64,000 nt of DNA from Streptomyces ferrugineus (GCF_015160855.1 NZ_CP063373.1:7973001-8037000), one strand, 5' to 3'. Shown: positions 18,803-27,742, counted from the first letter of the stretch. Made by a program: numbers and translations. Notes: a model not told the origin generated them from the sequence alone.

Positions 18803-20407
18803 CTACTCCGCCGGCGTCACCCCGGCCCGCAGCAGTCCGTAGGCGTACGCGTCCTCCAGGGCCTGCCACGACGCGGCGATGACGTTGTCGGCCACGCCCA
18901 CCGTGGACCACTCCCCCGTGCCGTCGGACGTGGAGATCAGGACGCGGGTGGTGGACTGGGTGCCGTGGACGCCCTCCAGGATGCGGACCTTGTAGTCGAC
19001 CAGGTCGAGCTTGGCGAGCTGGGGGTAGATCTTCTCCAGGGCCACGCGCAGGGCGCGGTCGAGGGCGTTGACCGGGCCGTTGCCCTCGGCCGTGGCGACG
19101 ATGCGCTCGCCCTTGGCGAAGAGCTTGACCGTGGCCTCGTTGGCGTGGGTGCCGTCGGGGCGGTCCTCGACGATCGCGCGCCAGGACTCGACCTCGAAGT
19201 ACTTCAGGGGCTTGCCCTCGACCTCGGCGCGCAGGAGGAGTTCGAAGCTCGCGTCGGCCGCCTCGTAGGTGTAGCCCTCGAGCTCGCGCTCCTTCACTCG
19301 CTCGACGACGCGGCCGACCAGCTCGCGGTCGCCGCCGAGGTCGATGCCGAGTTCCTTGCCCTTGAGCTCGATGGAGGCGCGGCCGGCCATGTCGGAGACC
19401 AGCATCCGCATGGTGTTGCCGACCAGCTCGGGGTCGATGTGCTGGTACAGGTCCGGGTCGACCTTGATCGCGGAGGCGTGCAGGCCGGCCTTGTGGGCGA
19501 AGGCGGAGACGCCGACGTAGGGCTGGTGGGTGGAGGGGGTGAGGTTGACGACCTCGCCGATGGCGTGGGAGATCCTCGTCATCTCACGGAGGCGGCCCTC
19601 GGGGAGGACCTTCTTGGCGTACTTCAGCTCCAGGGCGGCCACGACGGGGAAGAGGTTGGCGTTGCCCACGCGCTCGCCGTAGCCGTTGGCCGTGCACTGG
19701 ACGTGGGTCGCGCCCGCGTCGACCGCGGCGAGGGTGTTGGCGACCGCGCAGCCCGTGTCGTCCTGGGCATGGATGCCGAGGCGGGCGCCGGTGTCGGCCA
19801 GGACCGTCGACACGACCGCCTGCACCTGGGCCGGGAGCATGCCGCCGTTGGTGTCGCAGAGGATGACCACGTCCGCGCCGGCCTCCGACGCGGTGCGGAC
19901 GACCGATTTCGCGTACTCGGGGTTGGCGCGGTAGCCGTCGAAGAAGTGCTCGCAGTCGACGAAGACCCGGCGGCCCTGGGAGCGCAGGTACGACACCGTG
20001 TCCTCGATCATGGCCAGGTTCTCGTCGAGAGTGGTGCGCAGGGCGAGTTCGACATGGCGGTCGTGGGACTTGGCGACCAGCGTGACGACGGGCGCTTCGG
20101 AGTCCAGGAGCGCCTTGACCTGCGGGTCCTCCGATGCCTTGGCGCCCGCGCGGCGCGTGGAGCCGAAGGCCACCAGCTGGGCGTTCTTGAAGTCGATCTC
20201 CTGCCGGGCGCGCGCGAAGAACTCGGTGTCCCTCGGGTTGGCCCCGGGCCAGCCGCCCTCGATGAAGCCGACGCCGAACTCGTCCAGGTGCCGTGCGATG
20301 GCGAGCTTGTCCGCGACGGTGAGGTTGATGCCCTCCCGCTGCGCGCCGTCGCGCAGGGTGGTGTCGAAGACGTGGAACGAATCGTCGAGCTCGCTGGTTG
20401 CGGTCAT
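18803..20407 (-). CDS. cimA: Citramalate synthase
   Basis: A 534-residue member of the isopropylmalate/citramalate synthase family. Residues 12 to about 270 are the TIM-barrel catalytic domain (FDTTLRDGAQREG with the divalent-metal Asp; GIHAQDDTGCAVAN with the metal His). The C-terminal part holds the LeuA-type allosteric dimer domain (VEGKPLKYFEVESWRAIVED onward). The enzyme condenses pyruvate and acetyl-CoA to citramalate, giving 2-ketobutyrate and then isoleucine without threonine. It is separate from leuA. Its leader contains a short ORF with two rare Ile codons and an intrinsic terminator, suggesting control by isoleucine supply. Confidence 0.9.
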   Translation of the reverse strand: MTATSELDDSFHVFDTTLRDGAQREGINLTVADKLAIARHLDEFGVGFIEGGWPGANPRDTEFFARARQEIDFKNAQLVAFGSTRRAGAKASEDPQVKALLDSEAPVVTLVAKSHDRHVELALRTTLDENLAMIEDTVSYLRSQGRRVFVDCEHFFDGYRANPEYAKSVVRTASEAGADVVILCDTNGGMLPAQVQAVVSTVLADTGARLGIHAQDDTGCAVANTLAAVDAGATHVQCTANGYGERVGNANLFPVVAALELKYAKKVLPEGRLREMTRISHAIGEVVNLTPSTHQPYVGVSAFAHKAGLHASAIKVDPDLYQHIDPELVGNTMRMLVSDMAGRASIELKGKELGIDLGGDRELVGRVVERVKERELEGYTYEAADASFELLLRAEVEGKPLKYFEVESWRAIVEDRPDGTHANEATVKLFAKGERIVATAEGNGPVNALDRALRVALEKIYPQLAKLDLVDYKVRILEGVHGTQSTTRVLISTSDGTGEWSTVGVADNVIAASWQALEDAYAYGLLRAGVTPAE

Positions 20408-20525
20408 GGTGTCAAGGCTCCTGTGTTGGATCCCAGTGGATACGTCGTTGCCGGAATGACCGGCTCCACAGTCCTCCCATGGTCCCTCGCGCTGCGCTCC
20501 CGGCTGCAGGTGGGCCAGAAATGCG

Positions 20526-20550
20526 AAAAACCCCTCGCGGGTGCGAGAGG
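20526..20550 (-). terminator. Intrinsic terminator (candidate attenuator) in the cimA leader
   Basis: On the minus strand CCTCTCGC (20550-20543), loop ACCC, GCGAGGGG (20538-20531) is followed by five T residues (20530-20526). This is a classical rho-independent terminator about 120 bases before cimA, in the transcribed leader. It resembles the ilvB attenuator hairpin in this window (shared CGAGGGG arm and U-tract). Confidence 0.7.
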
Positions 20551-20605
20551 TCTGCGCGCGGGTCGAGGACGACGGTGTCCGCCCGTACGTGGTCGTACGT
20601 GGCGG

Positions 20606-20641
20606 TCACTGCGGACCGGCGCGCCTGCTGCCAATAATCAT
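20606..20641 (-). CDS. Candidate cimA leader peptide
   Basis: An 11-codon ORF, MIIGSRRAGPQ then TGA, is followed by a hairpin (arms CCGCC/GGCGG and CGTAC/GTACG, about 20605-20579) and then the intrinsic terminator at 20550-20526. The two Ile codons are ATT ATT, rare in this GC-rich genome, so slow decoding when Ile-tRNA is short could stall the ribosome and favour read-through into cimA. CAGACT (20668-20663) could be a -10 element giving a nearly leaderless message. There is no ribosome binding site, so the call is inference. Confidence 0.5.
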   Translation of the reverse strand: MIIGSRRAGPQ

Positions 20642-20722
20642 GGCGAACGAGAGCACGGGGGCAGTCTGGCACACACGGCCCCCGGGCTCACCGTCCGTCT
20701 CAGGATGCGAGCACTGCGTTGA

Positions 20723-21988
20723 TCACCGCCGTCGGTGGACGAAGCCGTCGTGGTGGCCGTTGGTGTCGTCCGGGACGAGCTGGGCGGAGCGGCTGCCGAG
20801 GCCGATGCGGCCGGCGCCCGCGCTCACCTCGTAGACCGTCACGTACTCGTCCGTGACCGGCCCTCCGGTGACGGACGTGCTGATCAGACGGGTCGCGCCG
20901 GTGCGCAGATCGCGGAGGTACACGTTGTCCGGCCCGTACTGCCCGTCCGCCTGGCGCGGTTGCGCCTCGTAGGCCAGATGGCGGCCGTCCGGGCTGAGCA
21001 GCGGGGAGTCGAGCAGGCGCTCACCGTCGGGTCCGGGGGCGATCCGCCGGGTGGCGTTCGCGCGCAGATCGCGGATGTAGAGGTCGGAGCCGTCGGACGG
21101 GACCAGGTCGTCGCCGGTGTACTTGAACGCGACCGTCCGGCCGTCCGCCGAGAGGGAGACGGGCATCGCGTACCGCTGGGCGGGGGTGCCGTCCGCCTTG
21201 ACGTTGACCTGTTCCTCGGTGCCCGTGCGGCGGTCGTGCACCCACGTCACGCCGTCCCCGCTGCGCGGCACCAGCTGGGTGTACGCCACATAGCGGCCGT
21301 CGGCGCTGATGTCGTCGAGCAGCGCGGGGTTGGCCGGTCGGTCGCCGTTGCTGATCCGCTCCGTGCTCCCGGTGCGCCGGTCGTAGGCGTACACGGCCCC
21401 GAAGAGGTCGCGGGCGCCGCTCTCCATGCGGTCGGCCTTGGCGTTGAAGACGATGTGGCGGGCGTCGGCCGACATATGGGCGCCGGCCGCGAAGGCGGAG
21501 CCCCCGTCGAAGGCGACGCTGATCCGCTCGGTGCCGCCGGTGCGCCGGTCGTGCAGGTAGACGTCCTCGGCCGCGTCGTTGGTGGGCGGCGGGTCCCAGG
21601 GGACCAGGTTCCGTGCGGTGGAACGGAACAGGACGTAGCGCCCGTCGGCGCTGATGGCGGCCGCCGAGGACGGATGGTCGGCCTGGGTGCCGTCCGAGGC
21701 GACGCTGACCCGCTCGACGGTCCCCTTGCGCAGGTCGCGCACGAAGACGTCCGCGTAGCCGTTGGTGTCGCCGGGCACCAGATTGGTCGCGTACGACGTG
21801 AAGGCCGCGAACCGGCCGCCGGCGCTGAACCGCGGTCCGTACGAGTCGCCGTCGCCCTGGTCCCCCGCCGCGGTCAGCGTGACCCGCTCGGTGACCGGTT
21901 CCGGGGCCGGGGAGGCCGCTGTCGCGGACGCCGCGATCATCGTCCCCGCGAGTACCGCCACCGAGATCCCGCGCATGGTTCTCAACAC
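20723..21988 (-). CDS. Secreted TolB/PD40 beta-propeller protein
   Basis: About 421 residues. An N-terminal signal peptide (ISVAVLAGTMIAASATAAS) is followed by about seven WD40-like PD40 blades carrying the recurring motif SADGRYVxFxS and DVFVRDLRKGTVERVSV, DVYLHDRRTGGTERISV, LYIRDLRANATRRI. It is probably an extracytoplasmic beta-propeller that binds protein or carbohydrate; no catalytic domain is attached. GTG 21988 is preferred because AGGGGG lies four bases upstream. Its 3' end faces the cimA leader; both read minus. Confidence 0.82.
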   Translation of the reverse strand: MLRTMRGISVAVLAGTMIAASATAASPAPEPVTERVTLTAAGDQGDGDSYGPRFSAGGRFAAFTSYATNLVPGDTNGYADVFVRDLRKGTVERVSVASDGTQADHPSSAAAISADGRYVLFRSTARNLVPWDPPPTNDAAEDVYLHDRRTGGTERISVAFDGGSAFAAGAHMSADARHIVFNAKADRMESGARDLFGAVYAYDRRTGSTERISNGDRPANPALLDDISADGRYVAYTQLVPRSGDGVTWVHDRRTGTEEQVNVKADGTPAQRYAMPVSLSADGRTVAFKYTGDDLVPSDGSDLYIRDLRANATRRIAPGPDGERLLDSPLLSPDGRHLAYEAQPRQADGQYGPDNVYLRDLRTGATRLISTSVTGGPVTDEYVTVYEVSAGAGRIGLGSRSAQLVPDDTNGHHDGFVHRRR

Positions 21989-22087
21989 GATTCCCCCTGT
22001 TGTCGCGTCTGCTCCCTGGGCCACGAGGCAAACGCACCACGCGCTACAGGGTCAATCCGACATATTGCGTACAACCTGGACGTGGAC

Positions 22088-22687
22088 TCAGGAGTCCGCG
22101 AGGAGGCTGTCGTCCAGGAACTCCCGTACGTGGCGCATGACTTGCGCCCGGTCCGTGCCGCGCAGCCCGATCGCCACATGGATGGAGAACCCGTCGAGCA
22201 GCGCCCGCAGCCGGGCGGCGAAACGGTCCGGGTCGACCGGCCGGAACTCGCCCCTCGACACCCCTTCCGCCAGCAGCGCCACCAGGTCGCGGTGCCAGGC
22301 GCCCTCGATCGCGGCCTGCCGGTCGCGGGCGTCGTCGTCGGCGTTCTTCGAGCGGTTCCAGACCTCCAGCCACAGCGTCCAGTGCGGATCGCGGTGGCCT
22401 TCGGGGACGTACAGGTCGACGTACGCCTCGAGCCGCTCGCGGGCGGGGGCGGTGCGGGTCAGCAGCCGGCCGCGCTCGGCGCCGAGCCGGCCCTCGCTCC
22501 ACTCCAGGGTCCGCAGCAGCAGCTCGTCCTTGGAGTGGAAGTAGTAGAGGAGATGGCCGCTGCTCATCCCGACCTCACGGCCGAGCGCCGCCATGGTGAG
22601 CTTCTCCAGTCCGCGCTCGGCGATCATCTCCATGGCGGCGGCGAGCACCTCGTCGCGGGGCGGCGCCTGCCTGCGCCCACCGGCCAT
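22088..22687 (-). CDS. TetR family regulator of the urease/agmatine deiminase operon
   Basis: A 199-residue BetI-like TetR protein. The N-terminal helix-turn-helix spans VLAAAMEMIAERGLEKLTMAALGREVGMSSGHLLYYFHSKDELL; the C-terminus is helical and Trp-rich (WTLWLEVWNRS). It is the last gene of the four-gene minus-strand operon, nine bases after aguA. A palindrome in the divergent promoter at 26172-26188 is its likely operator, so it probably controls both the operon and the NCS1 permease. Ligand unknown; urea, agmatine or a related nitrogen compound are guesses. Confidence 0.88.
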   Translation of the reverse strand: MAGGRRQAPPRDEVLAAAMEMIAERGLEKLTMAALGREVGMSSGHLLYYFHSKDELLLRTLEWSEGRLGAERGRLLTRTAPARERLEAYVDLYVPEGHRDPHWTLWLEVWNRSKNADDDARDRQAAIEGAWHRDLVALLAEGVSRGEFRPVDPDRFAARLRALLDGFSIHVAIGLRGTDRAQVMRHVREFLDDSLLADS

Positions 22688-22696
22688 CTGCGGCTC

Positions 22697-23767
22697 CTAG
22701 ATCCTCGGCTGCTGCTGTGTGACGCAGTGAATGCCTCCACCACCCGCGAAGATCGTACGGGCGTCGACGAGCGTCACCGTCCGCTCCGGGAACAGCCGCC
22801 GGAAGATGCCGGCCGCCAGCTCGTCGCGCGGGTCGTCGAAGCCGCAGAGGACCACGCCGCCGTTGCAGAGGTAGTGGTTGATGTAGGAGTAGTCGGCCCA
22901 GTGGCCGTCGGCCTCCAGGACGGTCGGGGCGGGCACCTCGACGACCTCCAGGCGGCGGCCGCGGGCGTCCGTCTGCGACCTCAGCAGGCCGACGGTCTCC
23001 CGGGTCACCTCGTGGTCCGGGTGCGTCGGGTCCGGCTGCACATGGGCCACGACCACGCCGGGGCGGGCGAAGGCGGCGACGATGTCGACATGGCCCAGGG
23101 TGCCGAAGCCGGTGGGGGTCCCCCCACGCCGTTCAGGCAGTGGGGGAGGATAGTCGCCGGTCAGGCCGCGCGGCAGCCAGATCGCCTTGCGGGTGCCGAG
23201 CATGGCGTGGATCTCGGCCTCGACCTCCTCCCGCGTCCAGTGCGGATTGCGCTCGGGGCCGAGCTGGACCGTCTCCGTCAGCAGGACCGTCCCCTCGCCG
23301 TCCACATGGATCGCACCGCCCTCGTTCACCAGTTCCGAGGCGTACGTCCGCGTAGCCCCCGCCAGGTCCGAGACATGCGCGGCGATCTTCGCGTCGTGCT
23401 CCCAGCGGGCCCAGCCCTGGGCGCCCCAGCCGTTGAACGTCCAGTCGACGGCGGCGAGTTCACCGGTGGCGTTGGTCAGAAAGGTCGGGCCGATGTCCCG
23501 CATCCAGGCGTCGTCGAGGGCCCGCTCGACCGTCTCGACGCCGTCGCCGAGCAGCTCGCGGGCCCCGGCCGACTGTCCGGGACCGCACACCACGGTCACC
23601 GGCTCGAAGCGGCGCACCGCGCGGGCGACCGAGGCCCAGGCGATCCGGGCGGCCGTGAGGTCCTCCGGGTCGGCGAAGGTCGTGTTGGGGCCGGGCCAGG
23701 CCATCCAGGTGCGCTCGTGCGGGGCCCACTCGGCGGGCATCCGGAAGCCGTCGGCGGCAGCAGACAT
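22697..23767 (-). CDS. aguA: Agmatine deiminase
   Basis: A 356-residue agmatine deiminase/peptidylarginine-deiminase-fold enzyme, converting agmatine to N-carbamoylputrescine and ammonia. The pentein motifs are present: WAPHERTWMAWPGPN, DAWMRDIGPTFL, GGAIHVDGEGTVLLTE, LGHVDIVAAFARPG and FAGGGGIHCVTQQQP with the nucleophilic Cys. An in-frame insert of about 14 residues (PPPLPERRGGTPTG) after GLTGDY is encoded by a palindromic repeat element and is not expected in the family; it sits at a loop before the catalytic GHVD. Position in the urease operon suggests nitrogen salvage, though this enzyme itself makes no urea. Confidence 0.9.
   Translation of the reverse strand: MSAAADGFRMPAEWAPHERTWMAWPGPNTTFADPEDLTAARIAWASVARAVRRFEPVTVVCGPGQSAGARELLGDGVETVERALDDAWMRDIGPTFLTNATGELAAVDWTFNGWGAQGWARWEHDAKIAAHVSDLAGATRTYASELVNEGGAIHVDGEGTVLLTETVQLGPERNPHWTREEVEAEIHAMLGTRKAIWLPRGLTGDYPPPLPERRGGTPTGFGTLGHVDIVAAFARPGVVVAHVQPDPTHPDHEVTRETVGLLRSQTDARGRRLEVVEVPAPTVLEADGHWADYSYINHYLCNGGVVLCGFDDPRDELAAGIFRRLFPERTVTLVDARTIFAGGGGIHCVTQQQPRI
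23112..23147. repeat. GC-rich palindromic element inserted within aguA
   Basis: GTGGGGGTCCCCCCAC (23112-23127) overlaps a hairpin CCCCCACGCC (23121-23130), loop GTTCA, then GGC-A-GTGGGGG (to 23147). Elements of this GGGGGTCCCCCC...GTGGGGGAGG type are scattered through Streptomyces genomes. Here it lies in-frame in a coding region and adds a Pro/Arg/Gly-rich loop. Confidence 0.65.
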
Positions 23768-23785
23768 GAGTGATCCTCACAGTCC

Positions 23786-25465
23786 TTACAGGAAGTACAG
23801 GCGGTTGAGGGAGACGGAGTCGGCGGGCTCGGAGCGCAGCGGCTCTCCGTCGAGGGTGACCAGACCGGTGTGCTGGTCGACGTCGACCGCTCCGGTACGG
23901 GAGTTCAGGCGCAGGTCGGCGGGCCCGATGCCGCGCGTGCCGCGGACGGCGACCCTGCGGCGCCGGGTCGGCATGGTGTCGCCTCCCTGGTCGACGGCCG
24001 CCTGGGCGACGAAGGCGACCGAGAGGTCGGCGGGTGTGGCGCCGTACGCCCCGAACTGCGGGCCCAGGACGAGGGGTTCGCAGGTGTCGGTGGCGGCATT
24101 GGGGTCGCCCACCACGCCGTACGCCGGGAACCCGGACTTGAGCACGAGCTGCGGCTTGGCGCCGAAGTACTCGGGCCGCCACAGCACGATGTCGGCGAGC
24201 TTGCCGACCTCGATCGAGCCGACCTCGTGGGCGAGGCCGTGGGCGATGGCGGGGTTGATGGTGAGCTTGGCGATGTAGCGCAGGACGCGCTCGTTGTCGT
24301 GGCCGTCGTCCGGGGCACCGGACTCGGCCTTCATCTTCCCGGCCATCGCGAAGGTACGGCGGACGGTCTCGCCGGCCCGGCCCATGCCCTGTGCGTCGGA
24401 CGAGGTGATGCCGATCGCGCCCAGGTCGTGCAGCACGTCCTCGGCGCCCATCGTCCCGGCGCGGATGCGGTCGCGGGCCATGGCGGCGTCGCCGGGCAGG
24501 TCGGTCTTCAGGTCGTGGACGGAGACGATCATGCCGTAGTGCTCGGCCACGGCGTCCCGGCCGAAGGGCAGGGTGGGGTTGGTGGAGGAGCCGATGACGT
24601 TGGGGACACCGGCCATCTTCAGCACGTTCGGCACGTGTCCGCCGCCGCAGCCCTCGATGTGGAAGGCGTGGATGGTGCGGCCCTCCAGCACACGCAGGGT
24701 GTCCTCGACGGACAGGCACTCGTTCAACCCGTCGCTGTGCAGGGCGACTTGGACGTCGTGTTCCTCGGCGACACGCAACGCCGTGTCCAAGGCTCGGGTA
24801 TGGGCGCCCATGTCCTCGTGCACCTTGAAGCCGCTCGCCCCGCCCTCGGCGAGGGCCTCCACCAGGGGGGCCGGTGCGGACGACGAACCACGCCCGAGGA
24901 AGCCGATGTTGACCGGCCAGGCGTCGAAGGCGTTGAACGCGTGCCGCAGCGCCCAGGGCGAGTTGACCCCGACGCCCCACACGGGCCCGAACTCCTGCCC
25001 GATGATCGTGGTCACCCCGGAGGCGAGCGAGGCCTCCATGATCCGCGGCGACAGCAGATGGACGTGGGTGTCGACGGCGCCGGCGGTGGCGATGAGCCCC
25101 TCGCCGGACACGATCGACGTGCCGGTCCCGACCACGACGTCGACCCCGTCGAGGGTGTCGGGATTCCCGGCCCGCCCGATCGAGCAGATCCGGCCTTCCC
25201 TGATCCCGATGGAGACCTTGCGGATCCCCAGCGCCGCGTCGATCACGACGACGTTGCTGATGACCACGTCACAGGTCTCCCGGACGGCGGCCGCCTTGAG
25301 GTGCAGTCCGTCCCGGGCGGTCTTGCCGAACCCGGCGAGGAACTCGTCGCCGTAGCGCTGGGAGTCGGACTCGACGCGGATGGTCAGGCCGGAGTCGCCG
25401 AGCCGGATCCGGTCGCCCGCGCGCGGGCCGTGAGTGGCGGCGTAGGCGTAAGGGTCGATGCTCAT
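23786..25465 (-). CDS. ureC: Urease alpha subunit, divergent second-urease type
   Basis: A 559-residue urease catalytic subunit. All nickel ligands are visible: DTHVH, the carbamylated Lys214 in GFKVHED, LHSDGLNE, HAFHIEGCGGGH and TSSDAQ. The mobile flap that reads CHHL in classical ureases is V-H317-D-L here, so the catalytic His remains but the flap Cys is replaced. It begins MSIDPYAYAATHGPRAGDRIRLGD. It overlaps ureAB by four bases. No accessory genes (ureD, E, F, G) are present, so nickel insertion would need proteins encoded elsewhere. Activity on urea is likely but not certain. Confidence 0.88.
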   Translation of the reverse strand: MSIDPYAYAATHGPRAGDRIRLGDSGLTIRVESDSQRYGDEFLAGFGKTARDGLHLKAAAVRETCDVVISNVVVIDAALGIRKVSIGIREGRICSIGRAGNPDTLDGVDVVVGTGTSIVSGEGLIATAGAVDTHVHLLSPRIMEASLASGVTTIIGQEFGPVWGVGVNSPWALRHAFNAFDAWPVNIGFLGRGSSSAPAPLVEALAEGGASGFKVHEDMGAHTRALDTALRVAEEHDVQVALHSDGLNECLSVEDTLRVLEGRTIHAFHIEGCGGGHVPNVLKMAGVPNVIGSSTNPTLPFGRDAVAEHYGMIVSVHDLKTDLPGDAAMARDRIRAGTMGAEDVLHDLGAIGITSSDAQGMGRAGETVRRTFAMAGKMKAESGAPDDGHDNERVLRYIAKLTINPAIAHGLAHEVGSIEVGKLADIVLWRPEYFGAKPQLVLKSGFPAYGVVGDPNAATDTCEPLVLGPQFGAYGATPADLSVAFVAQAAVDQGGDTMPTRRRRVAVRGTRGIGPADLRLNSRTGAVDVDQHTGLVTLDGEPLRSEPADSVSLNRLYFL

Positions 25466-26142
25466 CGGTCTGCTCCCAGATATCCGCAGGCGGCGGCCCT
25501 GCGCAGGGCCTCTTCCTTCGCCCCCGGCGCGTCCAGCGCCCCGTCGACGAGCCCGGCGAACCCGATCGCGATCCGCTCACCCCCGATCGGTACGAGCCCG
25601 ACCTCGACGCTCTCCCCCGGCCCGAACCGCACGGAGGACCCGGCGGGCACGGCGAGGCGCATGCCGTAGGCCGCCCCCCGGTCGAAGTCGAGCCGCGGGT
25701 TGGCCTCGAAGAAGTGGAAGTGGGAGGTGACGGAGACGGGCACGGTGGCGGTGTTGGCGACCGTCAGCCGCGCGACCGCCTCCGGCTCGGCGTGCTCCGG
25801 CCCCGGCAGCAGTGCGCCGGGGGCCCGCGGGCCGAGTCCGCCCCCGATCGGATCGGTCACCACCGCGAGTCGCGAGCCGTCGTCGAACACGGCCTCGACA
25901 TGCACCTCGGTCACCACGTCCGCGACGCCCGGCAGCACGTCGTCCGGCCCGAGCACGGACCGTGCCCGCTCGACGGCCTCGGCGAGACGGACGCCGTCCC
26001 GGGCGGCCTCGCACACGGTGTCCGCGATCAGCGCGGTCGCCTCGGGCACGTTCAGCCTCAGTCCCCTGGCCCGGCGGGCCCGGGCCAGCTCGGCGGCTCC
26101 GAAGAGCAGCAGCCGGTCACGTTCCGTGGGGGTGAGTCTCAT
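25462..26142 (-). CDS. ureAB: Fused urease gamma/beta subunit
   Basis: A 226-residue fusion. Residues 1-100 are the gamma subunit (MRLTPTERDRLLLFGAAELARARRARGL, VLPGVADVVTEVHVEAVFDDG). The rest is the beta subunit (VTSHFHFFEANPRLDFDRGAAYGMRLAVPAGSSVRFGPGE, IGFAGLVDGALD). Gamma/beta fusions occur in several bacterial ureases, including Helicobacter and the second urease of Streptomyces. It is the first gene of the operon ureAB-ureC-aguA-tetR. GGAGGT upstream of ATG 26142 sets the start. Confidence 0.9.
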   Translation of the reverse strand: MRLTPTERDRLLLFGAAELARARRARGLRLNVPEATALIADTVCEAARDGVRLAEAVERARSVLGPDDVLPGVADVVTEVHVEAVFDDGSRLAVVTDPIGGGLGPRAPGALLPGPEHAEPEAVARLTVANTATVPVSVTSHFHFFEANPRLDFDRGAAYGMRLAVPAGSSVRFGPGESVEVGLVPIGGERIAIGFAGLVDGALDAPGAKEEALRRAAACGYLGADR

Positions 26143-26171
26143 GACGCGGGCACCTCCTTGCCTCCCGACGA

Positions 26172-26188
26172 TTAGAGCATCACTCTAA
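26172..26188. promoter_or_regulatory. Candidate TetR operator in the urease/permease divergent promoter
   Basis: TTAGAGCATCACTCTAA is a 17-bp palindrome (6-bp arms, 5-base spacer) located 29 bases before ureAB and 100 bases before the permease. It is the only strong palindrome in the gap and fits the TetR regulator at the end of the operon. Confidence 0.65.
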
Positions 26189-26287
26189 ACACGAAATTCC
26201 CGCAACGAAAGTGTTGACCTAAAGCAGCGAGTATCTGACATTGAACACCGCTCAAACTCTCTGGCGGCCGATCGAAGGAGACCAGCC

Positions 26288-27742
26288 ATGCCGATGGAAC
26301 AGCGCGGAGTCGACACCATCCCCGAGGAGGAACGCACCAGCGGCCCACGGGACCTCGTCTCGATCCTGCTGGGATCGAACCTCTGCCTCGGAGTGATCGT
26401 CTTCGGCTGGCTGCCCCCGGCGTTCGGCCTGGACTGGTGGTCGTCGGTGAGCTCGATCGTGCTGGGCACCCTGGTCGGCACGGCCCTCACCGCCCCGCTG
26501 GCCCTGATCTCCCTGCGCACCGCGACGAACCTGTCCACCTCCTCCGGCGCCCAGTTCGGCGTGCGCGGCCGCCTGGTCGGCTCGGTGGTCGGCCTGCTGC
26601 TCGCCCTCGGCTACACGGCCCTGACCGTGTGGATCGGCGGCGATGTGATGGTGGGCGTGCTGGGCCGGCTGTTCGGACTGCCGGCGAGCGGGGTGTCGCA
26701 CGGCGTGGTCTACGGGCTGCTGGCCGCGGCGACCGTGGTGGGCGCGGTGTACGGCTACCGGGTGCTGCTCGCCCTGTCCCGCGTCCTCGCGATCGGCATG
26801 ACGGCCCTGCTGCTCCTCGGCGTGTTCGCCTACGCCCCGCACTTCACGACGGACGCGCTGCCGGAGACGGGCGGCTATCTCCTGGGCGGCTTCTGGCCGA
26901 CGTGGCTGCTTGCGGCGGTGGCGGCGGGGCTGTCCGGCCCGATCGCGTTCATCACCCTGCTCGGCGACTACACCCGCTACATCTCGCCGGCCCGCCACTC
27001 CTCGCGCCGGGTCCTGCACGCCACCTGGCTCGGACTGATCCTGGGCCTGCTGGTCCCGCAGTTGTTCGGCACGTTCACCTCGTACGCGGCGCGGGCGGCC
27101 CTCGACTACGCCGGCCCCCTGGTCGACGCCTCCCCCACCTGGTACCTGCTGCCGCTGCTGCTGGCCGCCTCCGCCGGCTCGGTCGGCAACGCGGGCCTGA
27201 TGCTCTACTCCATGGGCCTCGACCTGGACGCCATCCTCCCGCGCGCCTCCCGCGCCCGGGCGACGTACGCCGTCGCGGTCGTCGCGACCGCCTGCGTCTT
27301 CGTCGGCCACTACGCCTCCAGCGCCCAGGACGCGATGACGTCCTTCGTCCTGCTGCTGACGGCGATCGGCACCCCGTGGGCGGTCATCACCCTGATCGGC
27401 TTCGCGCGCTGCCGTGGCGTCTACGACGTGGAGGCCCTCCAGGTCTTCAACCGCCGGGCGCGGGGCGGGATCTACTGGTTCCGGGCCGGCTGGAACGTCC
27501 CGGCGACCGTGTCCTGGGCCCTCGGTGCGACGGTTGGCGTGCTGGCGGTCTCCCTGCCGTCGTACGAGGGCCCGCTGCTGGGGCTGACCGGCGGGGTGGA
27601 CTGCAGCTTCCTGCTGTCGGGGCTGGTGGGGGGTCTGCTGTATCTGCTGCTGACGGTCGGCGACCGGGCCGCGGCGGGCGAAAGGGCCGTGGCGAACCCG
27701 AACCCCGAGTCCGCCACGGCCCTGCCGGTCAAGGCCGATTAG
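26288..27742 (+). CDS. NCS1/purine-cytosine permease family transporter
   Basis: A 484-residue, 12-helix permease of the NCS1 family (purines, cytosine, hydantoins, allantoin). [75 protein letters not shown] and [10 protein letters not shown] are typical. Divergent transcription from the urease operon and a shared operator-like palindrome imply uptake of a nitrogen-rich compound processed by AguA or urease; identity unknown. GAAGGAG before ATG 26288 sets the start. Its 3' end overlaps that of ilvE by four bases on opposite strands. Confidence 0.88.
   Translation: MPMEQRGVDTIPEEERTSGPRDLVSILLGSNLCLGVIVFGWLPPAFGLDWWSSVSSIVLGTLVGTALTAPLALISLRTATNLSTSSGAQFGVRGRLVGSVVGLLLALGYTALTVWIGGDVMVGVLGRLFGLPASGVSHGVVYGLLAAATVVGAVYGYRVLLALSRVLAIGMTALLLLGVFAYAPHFTTDALPETGGYLLGGFWPTWLLAAVAAGLSGPIAFITLLGDYTRYISPARHSSRRVLHATWLGLILGLLVPQLFGTFTSYAARAALDYAGPLVDASPTWYLLPLLLAASAGSVGNAGLMLYSMGLDLDAILPRASRARATYAVAVVATACVFVGHYASSAQDAMTSFVLLLTAIGTPWAVITLIGFARCRGVYDVEALQVFNRRARGGIYWFRAGWNVPATVSWALGATVGVLAVSLPSYEGPLLGLTGGVDCSFLLSGLVGGLLYLLLTVGDRAAAGERAVANPNPESATALPVKAD

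Noticed and set aside
18050..20722. An 890-residue plus-strand frame over cimA
   Set aside because: It is antisense to a full-length citramalate synthase; composition is typical of shadow frames.
20735..23773. A 1012-residue plus-strand frame across three minus-strand genes
   Set aside because: It spans the PD40, TetR and aguA genes and shows only Val/Gly/Arg-rich shadow text.
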